Shown here: piece by piece, positions 1 through 13,458 of the stretch
Layout of the letters: each line of letters starts with the position of its first letter
How positions within the stretch are numbered: position 1 is the stretch's first letter
DNA from: Viscum album
Lineage: Eukaryota > Streptophyta > Magnoliopsida > Santalales > Viscaceae
Direction of reading: 5' to 3'
DNA: 64,000 nt
Assembly (NCBI GenBank): GCA_963277665.1
Contig: OY728157.1
Location: 365,132,067 to 365,196,066, forward strand
Program-made: the position numbers and the translations under genes
Notes under the pieces: generated by a model
The model's input: the letters and a program-made list of their open reading frames with translations, nothing else
What the model was told of the DNA's origin: nothing
The model's database searches: none

Positions 1-2054
1 GTCATTCCTTTTAAGCTCATATTTATTATGATTGAGATGTTCTTTTATATTAATCCTACTGTACTTATTATGTTCATGTGATGAGAGACCTTATTCTCTC
101 TCATCAATCCCTTTTGGAAGTTTTGAGTGGCGCTGTTAGGCTGCCGAATTTTCGTAAGAGATCTAACCTCTCTCTTTCTTTTTATGTACTCCCCTTTATG
201 TCACTTGTTTTAAGATCCTCTTTTTTATGATGGTGGATGTTCTTTTATATTCCTCTTGATGTAAATTTTATTGTAATGTGATGATATACCCTATTTGATC
301 TCATAAATCCATTTTTTGGAGGTTTTAAGTGGCGTCGTTAGGCTGCCGAGTTTTCGTAAGTGATTTTTCATCTCACTTTTATTCCCGTGAGATTTATGCT
401 ACATTTGCCACAATTTCCTTTCAGTGTTTTATGTACTGCCCACTTTTACACTCCTTTTTTAATATAATTCCATTTATGGGTATTTACATATACATTTTAT
501 GACACTTCTTCAATGGGGTGTACTTTTTGAAAGTTACCCAAGTCGGTAAGGGAACCTTTCACCCTCCTCTTTTTAATAGACTTCGTTTGTTATGTATTCT
601 GATTCACATACTATTATGTTGGGATATGTTCTTCTATATCCTGATTAATGTAAATTTTATGTCCAAGTGATTAGATCCCCTTTTTATCTCTCATCAACTC
701 ATTTTCTGAATTTTTGAAGTGACGTCGTTAGGCTGTCAAATTTTTGCAAGGGAACTTCTTACCCCAAATTTGATTATTTGGGATAAACTTGTACTCCTTG
801 AATATGTTGTTCTAGGAATATGTGTGAATAACCTCTGATTGTTTTACACTTAATATCCACTTATATTTGGTGTATTCGTTTGTAACACATAATTATGTAA
901 TTGATTTATCCTTAAACCAAGGATACCGTCTTTGTAAGGGACTTCATCTCAATCTCCTTTCATTGAGGTACATTTCGTTTTATACACAACTTTCTTTTAT
1001 ACGGTTTATAAACCCCTTTGACTTTTACTTTTATACAAAAGGAATCTTTTTCTACAAAGCATTTTACTAAATGACAAAAAGGAATGTTTTTTTACGTACG
1101 CGGTGACAACGACCTTTTCCTCCGCCGTGATTATTATTTGGTCTTTGGCTTCCTCAACAAGCCGTAGTGTTTTTAAAATAAAATAAATACCATATACTCT
1201 TTTATGTATTTTGGTATTGAAAATGGTTTTGATAAAGGATTCTATTATGTCAATATATTTATGATATATTGTGATTGAGATGTGGAAATGTTATCATTCC
1301 TTTATATTGGTTTTATGTTTTATGATTTTATATTGGTAATTAGACAATTTAATGGGTGGTTACGTTATAAACCTTATGACGGGTGGTGTCGTGAATACCA
1401 GGACAGGTGGTTACGTTATAACCTCCAATGCATTGGGTATGGAAGTCGGTCATATGGCTATTCCATTAAGTATGTATGGAAATTGGCCGTATGGCTATTA
1501 CATTAAGTGATATGTGTGGAAGTTGACCGTATGGTTATTCCACTTAAGTATGTTTATGTCCCAAGTTACCTTTATATATGTTATGTGTTCTTTATATGGT
1601 TTTCATGGTAATCCTTTGGTTACAAAAAGGAAAGTAATGATATTTTATTCAGTGAAGTGTTTTTACTACTTCATAAAAGTGAAAAGTATTACTTTGATAA
1701 AGTATACATGGTTTAATTTTTGTTTTGATAAACTAACAGTATTTATTCTTTGTGTATCCCTTACTGAGTTTTTATGCTCATCCCAAGTTTTTGAAATGTT
1801 TTTCACAGGACTTAGCATGGAATAGGGTCAAGGATGGGATCAAGGGAAAGTCATGCTACCTAAAACATGAAACTAGACATGTTTCTTTTTAAGAGTTTTT
1901 ATTTTATGGAAATTTAGTAGAAGAGACTACTTTGTAATCTTTTGAGATGTAATAGTTATGTCCTAATTCTCTAAAACTCTAAACCTGAAAGATCCTCAAT
2001 GTGAATTATTAATTTAATTCAATTTTAAGTAAGGTTTAAGGCTGGGGCCTTATA
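1..2054 (+). repeat. Right-hand part of a long gypsy-type LTR (family E), cut by the window edge
   Basis: There is no gene here. The stretch has the texture of the downstream half of a Tekay/Del-type LTR. Spaced tandem repeats come first, then a block near 1360-1480 (GGTTACGTTATAAAC and a near copy), then a 'CCCTTACTGAG...GCTCATCCC' passage near 1757-1790. A similar passage occurs near 13190-13215 in the family A LTR. The likely end is GGGGCCTTATA at about 2044-2054, comparable to the GGGTCTCTACA end of family A. No primer-binding site follows and minus-strand gypsy pol lies directly to the right, so a solo LTR or a truncated element inserted in that older element is likely. The left end is outside the window. 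Small open frames here look like chance. Confidence 0.5.
110..950 (+). repeat. Degenerate ~200-bp tandem repeat, about five units
   Basis: Related segments recur at about 122, 324, 527, 713 and 915, i.e. at intervals of ~190-200 bp. The best preserved core reads like GTCGTTAGGCTGCCGA followed by TTTTCGTAAG and a pyrimidine-rich stretch. The third and fifth units are much eroded. Such periodic repeats inside long LTRs are common in plant gypsy elements. A comparable array with the same spacing lies in the family A LTR near 58500-58950. Confidence 0.6.
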
Positions 2055-2079
2055 GAAAGTCATTTCATAACATTATAAC

Positions 2080-3625
2080 ACAAATAGGTGAGGAATGAAG
2101 ACACAAAATACACCACTACCTTCTTTATACCTGACCACCAAGATACTTCTTTAAGTCATGATATATTCTGGAAACACTCAGATGCACTACTAATTGTTGA
2201 CTCTAAAACATTCATTAAAAAACCACTCTCATATCATTTGGAACAAAAAAACTACACTAAAAAATACATGATGATCATTAAACTATATCCATACTACTAA
2301 ATCAAAATTATAAAAAAAATGAAATATCCCAAATTGAACACCTACAAATCATCCAAATGGGATTCCCCCTCTCGTAGAAACAAAGGAGAGTACACCATTG
2401 ATTGATATATGACTACTCCCTTGAAAACCTCCTAAAAATGTATAATATCCTCTATCATTCTCCATTTATTACCAATTAATTTGATAATTTCAAATACATA
2501 CTCATACAAAAAACAGTATCGAATTATGTACTATTCCTCATAGTATAAGCGATCTTAAATTCATCTTCCAACATTAAACCTATGATAATATATTTAAAAA
2601 TATTTATCTCTCCTTGATAACTGATATAATATAAAATTTTGTGATACGGTCTCCATGAAGATCCCTCAAATATGATAAATCCACTGAAACATCAAATATT
2701 TTTTTTCAAGAACAAGATTATGGATTCAATAGATAAAATAATGATGACATAAATTATGAGTCCTATTAAATATCACTACATTATCTTTCATAAAAAATCC
2801 CTAGTTAATATTTTAGGTGTCATAATAAACCACAAACAAAATTCCTTCACCCGGAATGAAAAGGATAGGAGATCTGATTATCTTTTCATTCTAATCCTTG
2901 AAGATAATCTAGGAATGATCTCTCAATATGAAATCATAATAATTCTTAGTCAAAATAGTTAGTTTTTTATACCAATAAAAATTAGATTCAAAACTATTAT
3001 TATAAAATTCAACTACAAATAATATGAGCAACACTATAATATTTATTGTGTCTTCCTAATAAAATACAACCTATATTTTTAATGGATAAACTACTTTGAC
3101 TTTATAAGAGAAGTAATGATAATGAAATTTCTTTTCAAGAATCCACAACTTGTACTTATATATATTATAAAATATTTAGATTCACTGAATGATCTCAAAA
3201 AACTATTAAATAACCCAGTTCCCCCTATTTTTTTATTGAGAGTGCCAAGATATAGTTAATTAAAACCACATCAAACGAAAACATAGGCTAATATATTACT
3301 TTATTCATCATCCCCAAAAATACACTTTATAAATTAATGAATATGAAATGATTCTACATAAACATATAATTCCTATATCATCCCTTGAATGTGGTATTAT
3401 GGATGTACTCCAGATTCACCAATATCTGATGATATTATGACAACCGATCAACCATTGAAAACCATCTTGCTCCCTTAAATTGATTGCATAAGGAATCAAT
3501 CCTCGAGAAGGGATAATGGATTTTAATCATCACATGATTTAATATCCTATATTATATGCGTAGACAATAATATTTATTCTTCTTATTCATAGAAAACATC
3601 ATATCTCTCTAAGGATATGCACTAT
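2080..3625 (-). pseudogene. Decayed gypsy pol fragment: reverse transcriptase, RNase H, start of integrase
   Basis: Read on the minus strand, conserved pol blocks appear in the normal order with stops and frameshifts between them. Near 3625-3480 there is a counterpart of the RT block that ends in YPLPRIDDLF, followed by one resembling KGARYFSKID and SGYHQ. Near 3360-3230 are counterparts of YGHYEFLVM, of F-x-x-x-M-N, and of the catalytic strand, where the usual IDDI is now close to INYI. Near 2850-2760 is the RNase H start (FVVY-D, then M-x-D-x-V-V). Near 2160-2085 is the integrase block with the WW-x-G-x-K signature. Upstream gag and protease are not recognisable and the rest of the integrase is missing at the border with the LTR-like sequence. 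It is non-functional. Confidence 0.72.
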
Positions 3626-5562
3626 GTCACAAGGACAATACTAAAAAAATACAAGTGTACAATTTTTCTTATTTTGATGAAAAATGATAGATAAAATAAA
3701 TGAATAATATCATAAAATCATTAGGAATTAGGTATTTGAAGTATCATGAAATATTAAAAAAATAATGATTAGTTTGTCTCGGGCAAGAATAAATTACATT
3801 GTAATCAGGTTTACATTGCACTAAAATATGTTTGATACAGGACTCTCTACTTTGGTTTGATGTTTGTCCCATGGTAATATTGGAATGTTTTTTAGTATTT
3901 TATAATGATTTTTTAAATTTTAATATATATATATTGTCTTAATTTTTAATTATCTCATATGTATTTAGTGTATAAAATCGATATTTTTAGAATGGTTGTA
4001 TCAATAAAAATTGTGGGTAGATTGTCAGACCATGATATGATATTGTGGAGTTTTTCTAAATATTTTTTTAACAACTGGGTGTAGATATGGTCATTATTAC
4101 TTGTGGATCAATCCTTAAAAGCGGATCAAGAAATCTGTATTTTGTTATGAGGGTTGTGGTATCAAATTAATATGAGGATCAAATATACTTTTAGATTTTT
4201 TAACTCACTATAAATTTTTAAATTCATTTTTATATTATGTTGTGATTTTTAGAAGAGTGTGGATTTTGAAGGTATTACTCAATAACACCTAATGATTTAT
4301 TTTAAGATTCTCATGTCCATAATATTTAAATCATTCAAAATCCATTGATTTTAGAGGATGACGAATAAAATAATGATATACATAATGACATTATTGGATA
4401 TCTTGAACTATCTAATAATGACATAGGATATATGTAATGAAAATGAAAGGTTTAAAGGATATGGAAATATAATAAAAAATGATCAATATCTCTTGAAATA
4501 AATTTATGTTTTGATTATATAACATATCAAGGTGAGATAATAATATTTTAGAGAGAATTATAGAGATATCTTCCTAAAATTTCTGGAAGTGTTTATCTAT
4601 CATTATTGTATAAATCTAGAGTTAAAGATGAGGAATAGGAGGTTATAAGCCATGATAAAAATTGATAATATTGATACAATAATAATATTTTAAGGTATTT
4701 TTTATTGATTTTAGGGATCAAAAGTTATCTCTTGATAGGAAGTGAGTTCTCCTTGAGTAAGAGAGCATCAATATCTTAAATTTAATTTGGTTGTAAACTA
4801 AGAGTTATAGTGAGTTATCTCTAAATGTTCTACAGTAAATTCATCTTTCAAGAATCTTTCTACACCTATATTCCACTCTGTGGATGATCCATAGACATAG
4901 TCCAGTTTGATTGAATCATTTAATATAGATTACCCATTGTTATTTATTGCTTTTATATTCATTGAGGAATATAGTTGTGTTTAAAATAAATTTTAAGCGA
5001 GATTATTATAAGGTAATAATTTAAATTCATTTAATTTAATGATACCAAAATTATGGTATTTACAATTTTTTATATTGAAAAAATTGTAGTTGGGTAGGTG
5101 ATTTTATTCTATTTTGTTTTCTATGTTTCATATTTATACTGGAGATTTTGAATAAGAAGGGATTTAAAATTTTTTATGGATTCAACTTATAATAATGTAA
5201 AATTTTAAAAAAAATCTAATATCAATGATTTAATGTTTAATGTATTTTACATTGTATAATTTCCATGAATATAAAAGGTAGAACACTCTTAGTGTGATAT
5301 CGTAAAGAGTTAGATACTGATACAAAGAGAATCAATTCTCTAGATAAATATTTGTCATATTAAATCTATATGATGATTATTTCTTGTAAATTATAAAATT
5401 TAATATAGGAATAGTTTCTGAACATTTATAAATATGACACAAAAGTATAAAAAATTTACTGGTAATATGGAATAGAATGAGGATTTGGGTATTCAACTGA
5501 ATAAATTCTCTGATAAATTAATTAATCTAATGAATAAGTTTATAAAGAAAATTCACATGTTT
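3626..5562. other. AT-rich stretch without recognisable gene
   Basis: The stretch is strongly AT-rich, with only short stop-interrupted frames. It may hold more of the decayed minus-strand element, since gag and protease would lie here, but I found no convincing motif. It ends where the inferred left LTR of element B begins. Confidence 0.5.
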
Positions 5563-8207
5563 TGTAATATTATTAAAATTAAAATATTTTGAGGAGGTAT
5601 TGAGAAAGTTTCCAGCTCACTTGGATTCTATCATTTTATTCATTGAAAAAAATAATCCAAATACTATCTCATCAAATGTTATTTATTGTAAGAACTATTT
5701 TTATAAGGTAAAAACCATTAAAGGATGCACGGTTAGTAGATACCATTCCACCCAAACTTCATGGTTTCTCGGAACCTTGCATGGTTTTCCTAACCATGGT
5801 TATAGGGTTGAAAGTTTGTGTGCATGGTCTATAATATTTAGTCGAGCCAGATTCCATAGTTGGTGTATGGTCTCTCAAGATGTGTGGGAAAACTTGGTGG
5901 GTTTCCTCTTAATATAAATATCGAAACATGGTTGGTGCATAGTTTGGCCAATCATGCTACCAAACCATGTGAATTAGTAATTTTTTAGAGAAATAAAAAA
6001 TTTTCATCAGAAATTTATTAACTCACCCAACCTCTTCCATTTCCTATTTCCTACAACAAAGGCTCCTCTTCTTCTTGTTAGAGATCCCACCTCAGAATAA
6101 CCTAGGTTATTGGATAAAAATATTATCTAGAGATTGATTCGATCACCATAAGTCTTGTTTGATTCTTTCAGGTATGATATTCAGTCCTTAGGTTCGGTTA
6201 CTCATTTTTATTACTCTTGATGATGATATCTTTATGTGGGATCATATTCAATATTTTATGGGTTTTCATCCATTCTCCCATTTTCTTCTGATCTAAGCCA
6301 AAATAAGGGCCAATAATGGTCAAAGAGAGTACTATAGGCCTATTGTATTTGTTTAAAAACTTTTTCCTAATATTTTCATCATTTAGAAATTTTCTTCATT
6401 GTGCATAGGCCTAAATAACTCCGTGTTTCTTATTAAATTCATGTGACTTTATTATGATCATTATTATTGTGTTATAGATCCTTTTTCATGACTTTTCATC
6501 ATGTTTATGGTTTTTTTAGCTCAATTATATCCAACACAAGTAGGGTTATTTCTCATTTTATTCCTTGGTAACCCATTTTGGGATTATCTGTAGCACTATT
6601 TAGGTTCCCAACAATTGACCTAGAAAAGGCGACTGTTTTAAATTAATAAAAGAACCGTTAAAATGTTTAATGTCAAATTTATTTATATATATCTGTTGTG
6701 ATAGTTAAATTTAATATAATGTTAATTGGTTTCATGTCCTAAACCCACAATTTCATTACAATTAATGGTAATGGAATGAACCTAGAAAATTATTATGCAA
6801 TTAACCTGATAAAAGGTTTCATGTCCTTGATTTACCTTTTCACATTAATGAAAGTTACTATAATAAACCTAATTAATTTTTAACTATTATGATTATTGCA
6901 TAGAATAAATTAAATAATGATATATGTATAATTTTTCTATTTCATATAGACCCTTTAACCCTTATTAGAGTTGTTTGGATTTATCCAACCTTGGATTCCT
7001 AGTGTAATGCCTTGGACACTCAGAGGAATACATTATGATTCATTTAGATGGTTTCCAAGGGAGATACCCACCATGGAACATGGTACTTATATATTATCAT
7101 ATGAACATTAGGACACTATAGGATCCCCTCACTATCATTTTGAATATTAGGTTTCCTTGGATACACTTTCGTGATCCATCTTGATGTATTCGGGCACATG
7201 GTGCCATGAATATCCCAATTAGGAACAGCCATGCATGGTCTATGATTACCTTTGAAGAGATCCTTAGAATTCGTTAGAATCTACTATAATGGAACTCCTT
7301 GGGTGTTTTCCTTAGATTACACTCTGACCCTATATAAACTGACTATATGAGTTATTACTATGATTTGACTGACCCCGAAGGTCAATGATATCATAGTTAT
7401 ACCTCGGATTCTCATTTATTAATATTATGATCTATTCTAATGATTATAAAAGATTCATATGATCTATATTTATATAGATATTCTAATTGAGTTAATTAAA
7501 TTATCACATGTTTAGATACATTACCACCTAAGGCCGAAGTATGTATGAGTTATTATTTTGTAATTTCTTTACACACGCACATATAAATATATACCTCCAC
7601 ATTACTCCGTTTATATTCATGGGATGCATTTCATAGACATATTTGGTGGTGGAATACTAAGATTTATCTCACACCTAATATAGGATACATTTGGTTCCTA
7701 AGTATATTATATAATCACATGTATAGAAAATGGTGAAGCTTCCTACCATTGACAACTTACTTTGTTTCTAGATTATGATAGAGATTGCTTGCAGATCATT
7801 ATGATAATGCTCGTTATTCTCGAATAGTTTTTCCCTTTATATTGAATTGTAAAACATTTAATTTAATATATTTACTAACACGCTATATAACTATATTCAG
7901 GCTTCATAGATACATTTCATACTTCATCTTATTCTTCATGCTAAATAGTTTATTTTATGAGTTGATTATTTTTAAATGGTTGTTTTTTAATCTTCCACTG
8001 CTAATTTTTTTTATTTATTATACTACATGCACTATTTATTGTTATGTCACCACTATGGTACACTCTGACCAGAGGGGATAATCTCTCCATGGACACACAA
8101 TAGTCCCCCACTTCTAATTGAAAGCCACTAGTTTATGTGGATTCACTCTTGAGGCCATGTGGCCACTGGCTTGGGCACCCCCGAGTAGAACCCGATTCAG
8201 GACAACA
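5563..8207 (+). repeat. 5' LTR of element B
   Basis: This aligns over its length with 17403-18010 plus 45740-47777. Shared landmarks are GTTAGTAGA near 5733 and 17560, the AACTCACCCA block near 6010 and 17868, a GTGTTATAGATC block near 6470 and 46053, and GAGGCCATGTGGCCAC near 8151 (GAGGCCACGTGGCCAC in the other copy). It ends in GACAACA at 8207, directly before a degenerate primer site. The left boundary is less certain. TG at 5563 is chosen because the other LTR starts at 17403 right after a polypurine-like tract; a start near 5687 would also give equal LTR lengths. Confidence 0.65.
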
Positions 8208-8208
8208 T

Positions 8209-8222
8209 AAAGTGGTATAATT
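8209..8222 (+). other. Degenerate primer-binding site of element B
   Basis: TGGTAT at 8213-8218, a few bases after the LTR end, matches the first six bases of the TGGTATCAGAG site complementary to the 3' end of initiator Met-tRNA. The rest is eroded. Confidence 0.5.
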
Positions 8223-9469
8223 TATTTTTTATTTCTTTTCCCTTATTATTTAAGAATATTGATTTGATATTTGTAACATGCTTTAAATTGGTAATGATAT
8301 ATTCTTGGGAGTGGGTATCCCAAGTTTAAGGTAAATACAATGTTTCTTGGGAATGAGAAATTCTTGTTCTCTATTTATTTTATTATAGTTGATAAATTTT
8401 TACTATAGGATGTTGCTAATAGATTGTGATTATTGATAGTATTTATGTATAAATTCTATTGGCTTGGTAAGAAAAATAAAATTATGACATGATCAATCAA
8501 ATGAACCTTAAATAAAATTACATTCAAATGTCGGGCCATATAGGTGCATTTCACTTCTTGTATTCCTTCTGTAACCTGTGATTGTTGATGGAGCTATGGT
8601 TGTTAAATATGTATGTGCTACTAATATCATTTACAATATATGGGAATTGGTTTTTTAAGGATTCAAAATCAATATAAATATTTATTTCATATATAGATTG
8701 ATAGTGGTATCTTAAAAATCTTCGTTATACACATGTCATCTATGTACCTTTGTTTTCATGAGCTCATCTTTGGATGGAATTAAGTGACTGCCAGTTTAAA
8801 TTTATGATCTATATGGACCCTAATGAGTTGGAAGTAGTGATTTAACAATTCAGAACAACATATATCACCTTTACATTCTCACACCAAATTTAAGACGGTT
8901 AATTGAAATTAAATCGGTGTCACATTCAGTTATAAAGTGTATCACCCTATATTTTCTTGGAATGGTGATCCATTTAATAGAACCTTGTGATATGTATATA
9001 AGAAAATAAAAACTGAAAATGTAAATATTGACTTGGTAAATGAAATGGTATCTAGTAAATGAAGAGGAAAATTATGATTGAACTCACCTACTGGAATACA
9101 AATAAATCAAGGATATAATAATACATTGGCCTTATAAGGATGTAGTTAGTGTAGTAAATTGGGTAGGGATATGTTATTATAGGTTCTGCTTTCTATAGTG
9201 CTTTTGTCTTCTCTTAAATCCTGATCTAGGGTTTCTACAAAGAATTTATTATGTAATTCCACCCTAATTTCCTCAAGTTGTGTGCAAGGTTGGTGGTGAT
9301 GACCATGCTCCAAAGATGGTGGTCCTAGAGACGAAAATCTTACCACCAGGTTTTCCAATTGAGGGAATTCCTTTTATAACAAGACTGGGAATTGGATCCC
9401 ACATATTATAGAGTTTTTTATTTATAATTCATCCCATTAAAGGTGATCGATGACCTGTACCAACTATAG
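8223..9469 (+). other. Leader and eroded start of gag in element B
   Basis: Non-coding or eroded internal sequence lies between the primer site and the first recognisable gag block. No start codon with a convincing frame could be fixed. The small open frame on the opposite strand near 9146-9358 looks like a chance shadow. Confidence 0.45.
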
Positions 9470-9551
9470 ATGATCTCAATTTTGAGTTCTGACATCATCA
9501 TCCTCCGTTTTTTTCAAGGGATGGAGGTCCCCAGGATGCTAATTCATAGCT
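9470..9551 (+). pseudogene. gag of element B, left half (interrupted by the hybrid element)
   Basis: The frame reads a block of the type P-P-x-F-x-x-x-D-G-G-P-Q-D-A followed by a codon that is now TAG where gypsy gag proteins usually have W in 'WLEAI'. The codon after it is split by the insertion. After dropping the inserted unit and one TAGCT copy, the frame runs straight into LEAII and the rest of gag at 14033. Gag is the nucleocapsid/capsid precursor that forms the cytoplasmic virus-like particle of the element. It is inactive here. Confidence 0.7.
9547..9551 (+). repeat. Target-site duplication TAGCT, left copy
   Basis: TAGCT directly precedes the TG of the left LTR of the hybrid element. 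The same five bases follow its right end at 14028-14032. Five base pairs is the usual duplication length for plant gypsy integrases. Confidence 0.8.
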
Positions 9552-12500
9552 TGTAACACCCCGAGATTTTATGATAAGTATTCTTTTTAAGTTATTTGAT
9601 GTCATGTGTTTTATGCTACACCACGATTATTTTGTGCTATACGCAACACCGTATTAGCTTACCGTATATGCAACAGTATTCTTGGATCGTGTTACACACA
9701 ATTTCATATTCATTTGATAGAAGTTATTCTATGCAACATTGAGTGTATATATATATATATATATTCAATGTATAAATAAAATATGGTTGTATTTTGTTAT
9801 ATTCTACAACAAAGGAGTCTTGCACTACACGCAACCCTGACTTGGCTTTCATTACACGCAATTGCGACCTTCCTCGATAGCGTGTGTTGTACGCAATACC
9901 AAGTTTCACTAAACAACGATATATGGTTATAATATTATCACAAACTAGGTATTATGAATATAATTAACCAAATTTTTAATTTTATTACATTATTATTCAG
10001 CTTAAAAATTTTCAAATACATTTTATGTGAACAAAATAATTTTTTCGGGTAAAATAAGTATTTTTAAAAAAATGCAGTTTTGCCGCCTTTTGATGGAGCA
10101 CCCACTTTAAATATAGTTTTTGACATGTTTATAAGTTCAATTTTACAAAATAAAATTATTATTTGGAATAAAGAAATAAAATTTTACCTTGGATAAAATT
10201 TTCATGTTATTCTGATAACTTTTATATTTTAATGAATTGTAAAAACACGCTATATTTTAATTAAAAACAACTTTTTTCATCATAATAATTTATGTGGTTG
10301 AATTATAATATTTAATGGTCTTAAATTATTATTATAATATATTTTTACCATTAAATATAATGTATGTCATTAGCATTGATTTTACCTTGAATTCGTAGGT
10401 TAAATCAATTCAATCTTTTGTAATGTTTTAAACAAAAACATGTTTTCTTTCGACAATGGGATTTATTTTAATTTAATTTATGAAATTTCTGTGTATTGAA
10501 TTTGGAAAAATTTATTTCATATTTGGAATCAGTGGGTCCAAATTATATTAATAGACTACTTTTTATTTTTGGGCATTATGAATAGTAATTACAGTAAATT
10601 TTATTTACCATAGTTAAAGGTAAATCTGGTAATTAAAGGTAAATATAAGATTATAAAATTACCCTAATACCTTCCAAAATACTATTGGATGACTAAAGGT
10701 AGATCCATATCACCTAATGGTCTGATTACAATCAATTAATGGTCTTTTTTCAATGAAAATAACTTAATTATTATTAAAACCAAAGAAAGTGACAACATGT
10801 CACTCTCTTAAATCTTATATGTACATTAATTTTAATTTATTGATAAACTTCATGAAACATAGAACATAAATAGTCTCCAGAAATCTAATGAAATTATCTA
10901 CATCATATGAATTTATTTATAATTTTTAGGGATTAAATAATTATCATCAATTGTGACACAATAGTGATGCAGAAATTGTTTATCTAGTGAAAACCAAGAA
11001 TATAGTTTTTATTAAGCTAATAGTGACCATAAAAGGCACAAAACCCGGACCAAAACTTATTGGTCATGTAAATGTAAACCATAATCATCCAATGGTAGAA
11101 TAATTGACCATTTAGAGCCTTATAGAAGCGATTATGACACTTATATTATTTTATTTTAAATGATGCCAAAGTTGTCACCTTCATTATTAAATAAATATAA
11201 CAATTTAAATATTGTGATTTTAAGATGATAAATTAGATTAAAAGTATTATTGTGAAAGTTAATAGATTTATATTCATCATAGGATTTTATTTTAAATTTT
11301 TATTCAAAAAATAAGTATATTAAATAATTATACAAAAATAATGTAGTAAATATTTTATTAAGAGATAAACCAAATAAATGGTTTTACAAATAATAAAATA
11401 AATATTATATTAACTATTTAATGTTCTCAAATAATTTTCTAGATACATATGACCTTTTATTAATCTATTAATGCTTTTATTTAGAACATATCTTCTGTAT
11501 ATATATTATTTAAATTCAAACAAATGAATAGTGTAAAAATTGACACTATTGTTATTTTATAAAAATAACATATTATAAAATTGATTAAAAATCACAAAAA
11601 TATTTAAAAATTATAAATATAAATTTATATGGTATAAAATGTTATAAAGTATCCAATTATGGACAATTCACAACAAATAAGTAATTATTTGTTATAATTG
11701 AAAATTTAGAATGTTATTACAACAAATAAATTTAAATTGATTAAATAAGGATAAATCAAGTTGATAATGTTGACAATAAATTCATAACATGTCCAAATTT
11801 AATTGGATGATGATATTACAACCCTATCTCATCTAAAATTCGAATATGAGTCATTTTTGGCCGTTTTTTAGTGGGGTTATATTTATTATAAGTTAATATT
11901 TTTACGATTTCAAAAGGTTCCCCTCTCCTCCCTTTATAAAAGGGCACCTCCGCCCTCTCTTCCTCACACCAATTTGAGCCTTTATGCTCGGCCAATCCCT
12001 GCCCATTTCCCTTCTCAAATTCCCTAGAAACATCCTAGAGGTCCGGGTCTTCTTCAAAGACCAATTTTAGTACCCGAAGTGGAGGATTAAAAAAGGCGTG
12101 TCAAAGAAGAGGAGTTTCGGAACCATACGAAGCATATCAGACCTAAGGTAAGGGATAATTGTGCAAATCTCATTTTTATCCGAGATTGCTTATTCGTAAG
12201 TATTTACTGGGGTTATTTCTATCATCCATGTCTATGTTTTATAAAAGTGTTTTCATGTATGTTTAATGTCCTTTTTACCCATTTTGACTTTTACCCCATG
12301 GTATGGAAGGAATCATTCTTTTATTTACCCTACAAGGTACTTTTTGAATTTTCCGACAAAGGTACGAGAATAATGTTTTTTTAACTTATACGGCATGAAT
12401 GGATTTTTATGATTTTATAAAGCCTTGTTTTCATGAAGATTACTCTAAAATATTTCATGACTATTTTCAACAAAATCCTTTTATTTTAAAATTAAATCGC

Positions 12501-13441
12501 ATTTTGTGAAAAGAAAATGATTTTCAAGATGAAAGGATATTTATCTCAAGAATTCATTTCAAGTTCCTTATCAAAACCATTTTCCATCTAAGATGAAATT
12601 ATTTCATATGTGTATGTTTCAAGTATTATGTCTCTATGATTTACATGGTTTCAATTTTCTTATTATGAAATGATATCCTTTTCATTCATATGGATTATGT
12701 GATGATGGGATGATGTTTATGAAACCCATTTTATTTATTGGGTTATTATGAATTATGTACATATATTTGGTGGCACAAGTAAGAATTATTTCATTATGAG
12801 ATGGGTGGGACCTATATCTCCCTCCAATTCATTGGGTAAAGATTTATATCTCATGAGATAGACATGGCTGGAACGACAAGTTAAACCGGTTCAGTAATAC
12901 AGGACTGGAATGAGGAGTGAACTCGATTCAGAAAGGGAATTTTTCCACTAAGATGGTCTTAGAAGCAATGACTTGGCTACTATGGAAATCATATCATGTG
13001 CTTAAGGGTTTCCACAATTACATGTTTTATTCCCATGCTATTTTATCATGATTGATGTTCCCTTATAATATATGCCTTACGTACTTCCAAGATTCATGTC
13101 TTTGCTCATGATTTTGATGTTTATATTTTATGTTCAAGTTTTTGCATTCAAATGTTTATGGATTGTTTTATGTTCTCTATGTTTACCCTTACTGGGAATT
13201 TGAGCTCACCCCTTTTATATTTTCTTTTCCCCATGATATAAATAAATGTTTTAGGTAAGAAAAAAAAGGGAAGATCTTTATTAGGAGATGTTGAAGATCT
13301 TTCACCACGATTAGAAGATTTTATTCCGAGTTTCCGAAGACACTAAACTATTACGGTCATTGTGTGTCTGTTTTTGTTATGTGTTAAGTATTCTGCAAAA
13401 TTAATTTAATTTCCATCTACGTCAAGCTTCGGGTCTCTACA
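9552..13441 (+). repeat. Family A long LTR (3890 bp), left end of the hybrid
   Basis: The LTR runs from TGTAACACCCCGAGATTTTA to GGGTCTCTACA. Corresponding segments are found in reverse orientation at 56880-61078 and 63862-64000. Landmarks are the CCAAGAATACTG-type U3 segment near 9670, a TATA-containing promoter near 11933, the AATACAGGACTGGAATGAGG passage near 12896, the TTACTGGG...GAGCTCACC passage near 13190, and the TTTCCGAAGACACTAAACTA passage near 13332. No open frame of note. Unlike the minus-strand copy it does not carry the array of CGTACG repeats downstream of the promoter. Confidence 0.85.
11933..11942 (+). promoter_or_regulatory. Probable TATA box of the family A LTR
   Basis: TTTATAAAAG sits after a pyrimidine-rich CCCCTCTCCTCC stretch and before GGGCACCTCCGCC. 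The minus-strand family A LTR has TTATAAAAGGG in the same surroundings at 59273-59282. This position would separate U3 from R, with transcription starting roughly 30 bp downstream. Confidence 0.7.
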
Positions 13442-13443
13442 TT

Positions 13444-13458
13444 TGGTATCAGAGGAGG
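13444..13458 (+). other. Primer-binding site (initiator Met-tRNA type) at the hybrid junction
   Basis: TGGTATCAGAG begins two bases after the LTR end, the standard place for the tRNA primer of minus-strand synthesis. Both gypsy family A and Cassandra-type elements use this site. In the minus-strand family A element, sequence similarity to this element stops just after the corresponding site, so the switch between parent elements falls in or next to it. Confidence 0.85.

Noticed and set aside
5600..5690. Resemblance to a copia gag motif (LRKFPAHLDS)
   Set aside because: The same stretch can be aligned, weakly, with the start of the other B LTR (17403-17520). It remains the main doubt about the B left boundary, which could instead be near 5687.
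9748..9765. TA microsatellite as a regulatory site
   Set aside because: A short simple repeat in the U3 of an LTR with no matching repeat in the sister copy; no reason to assign a role.
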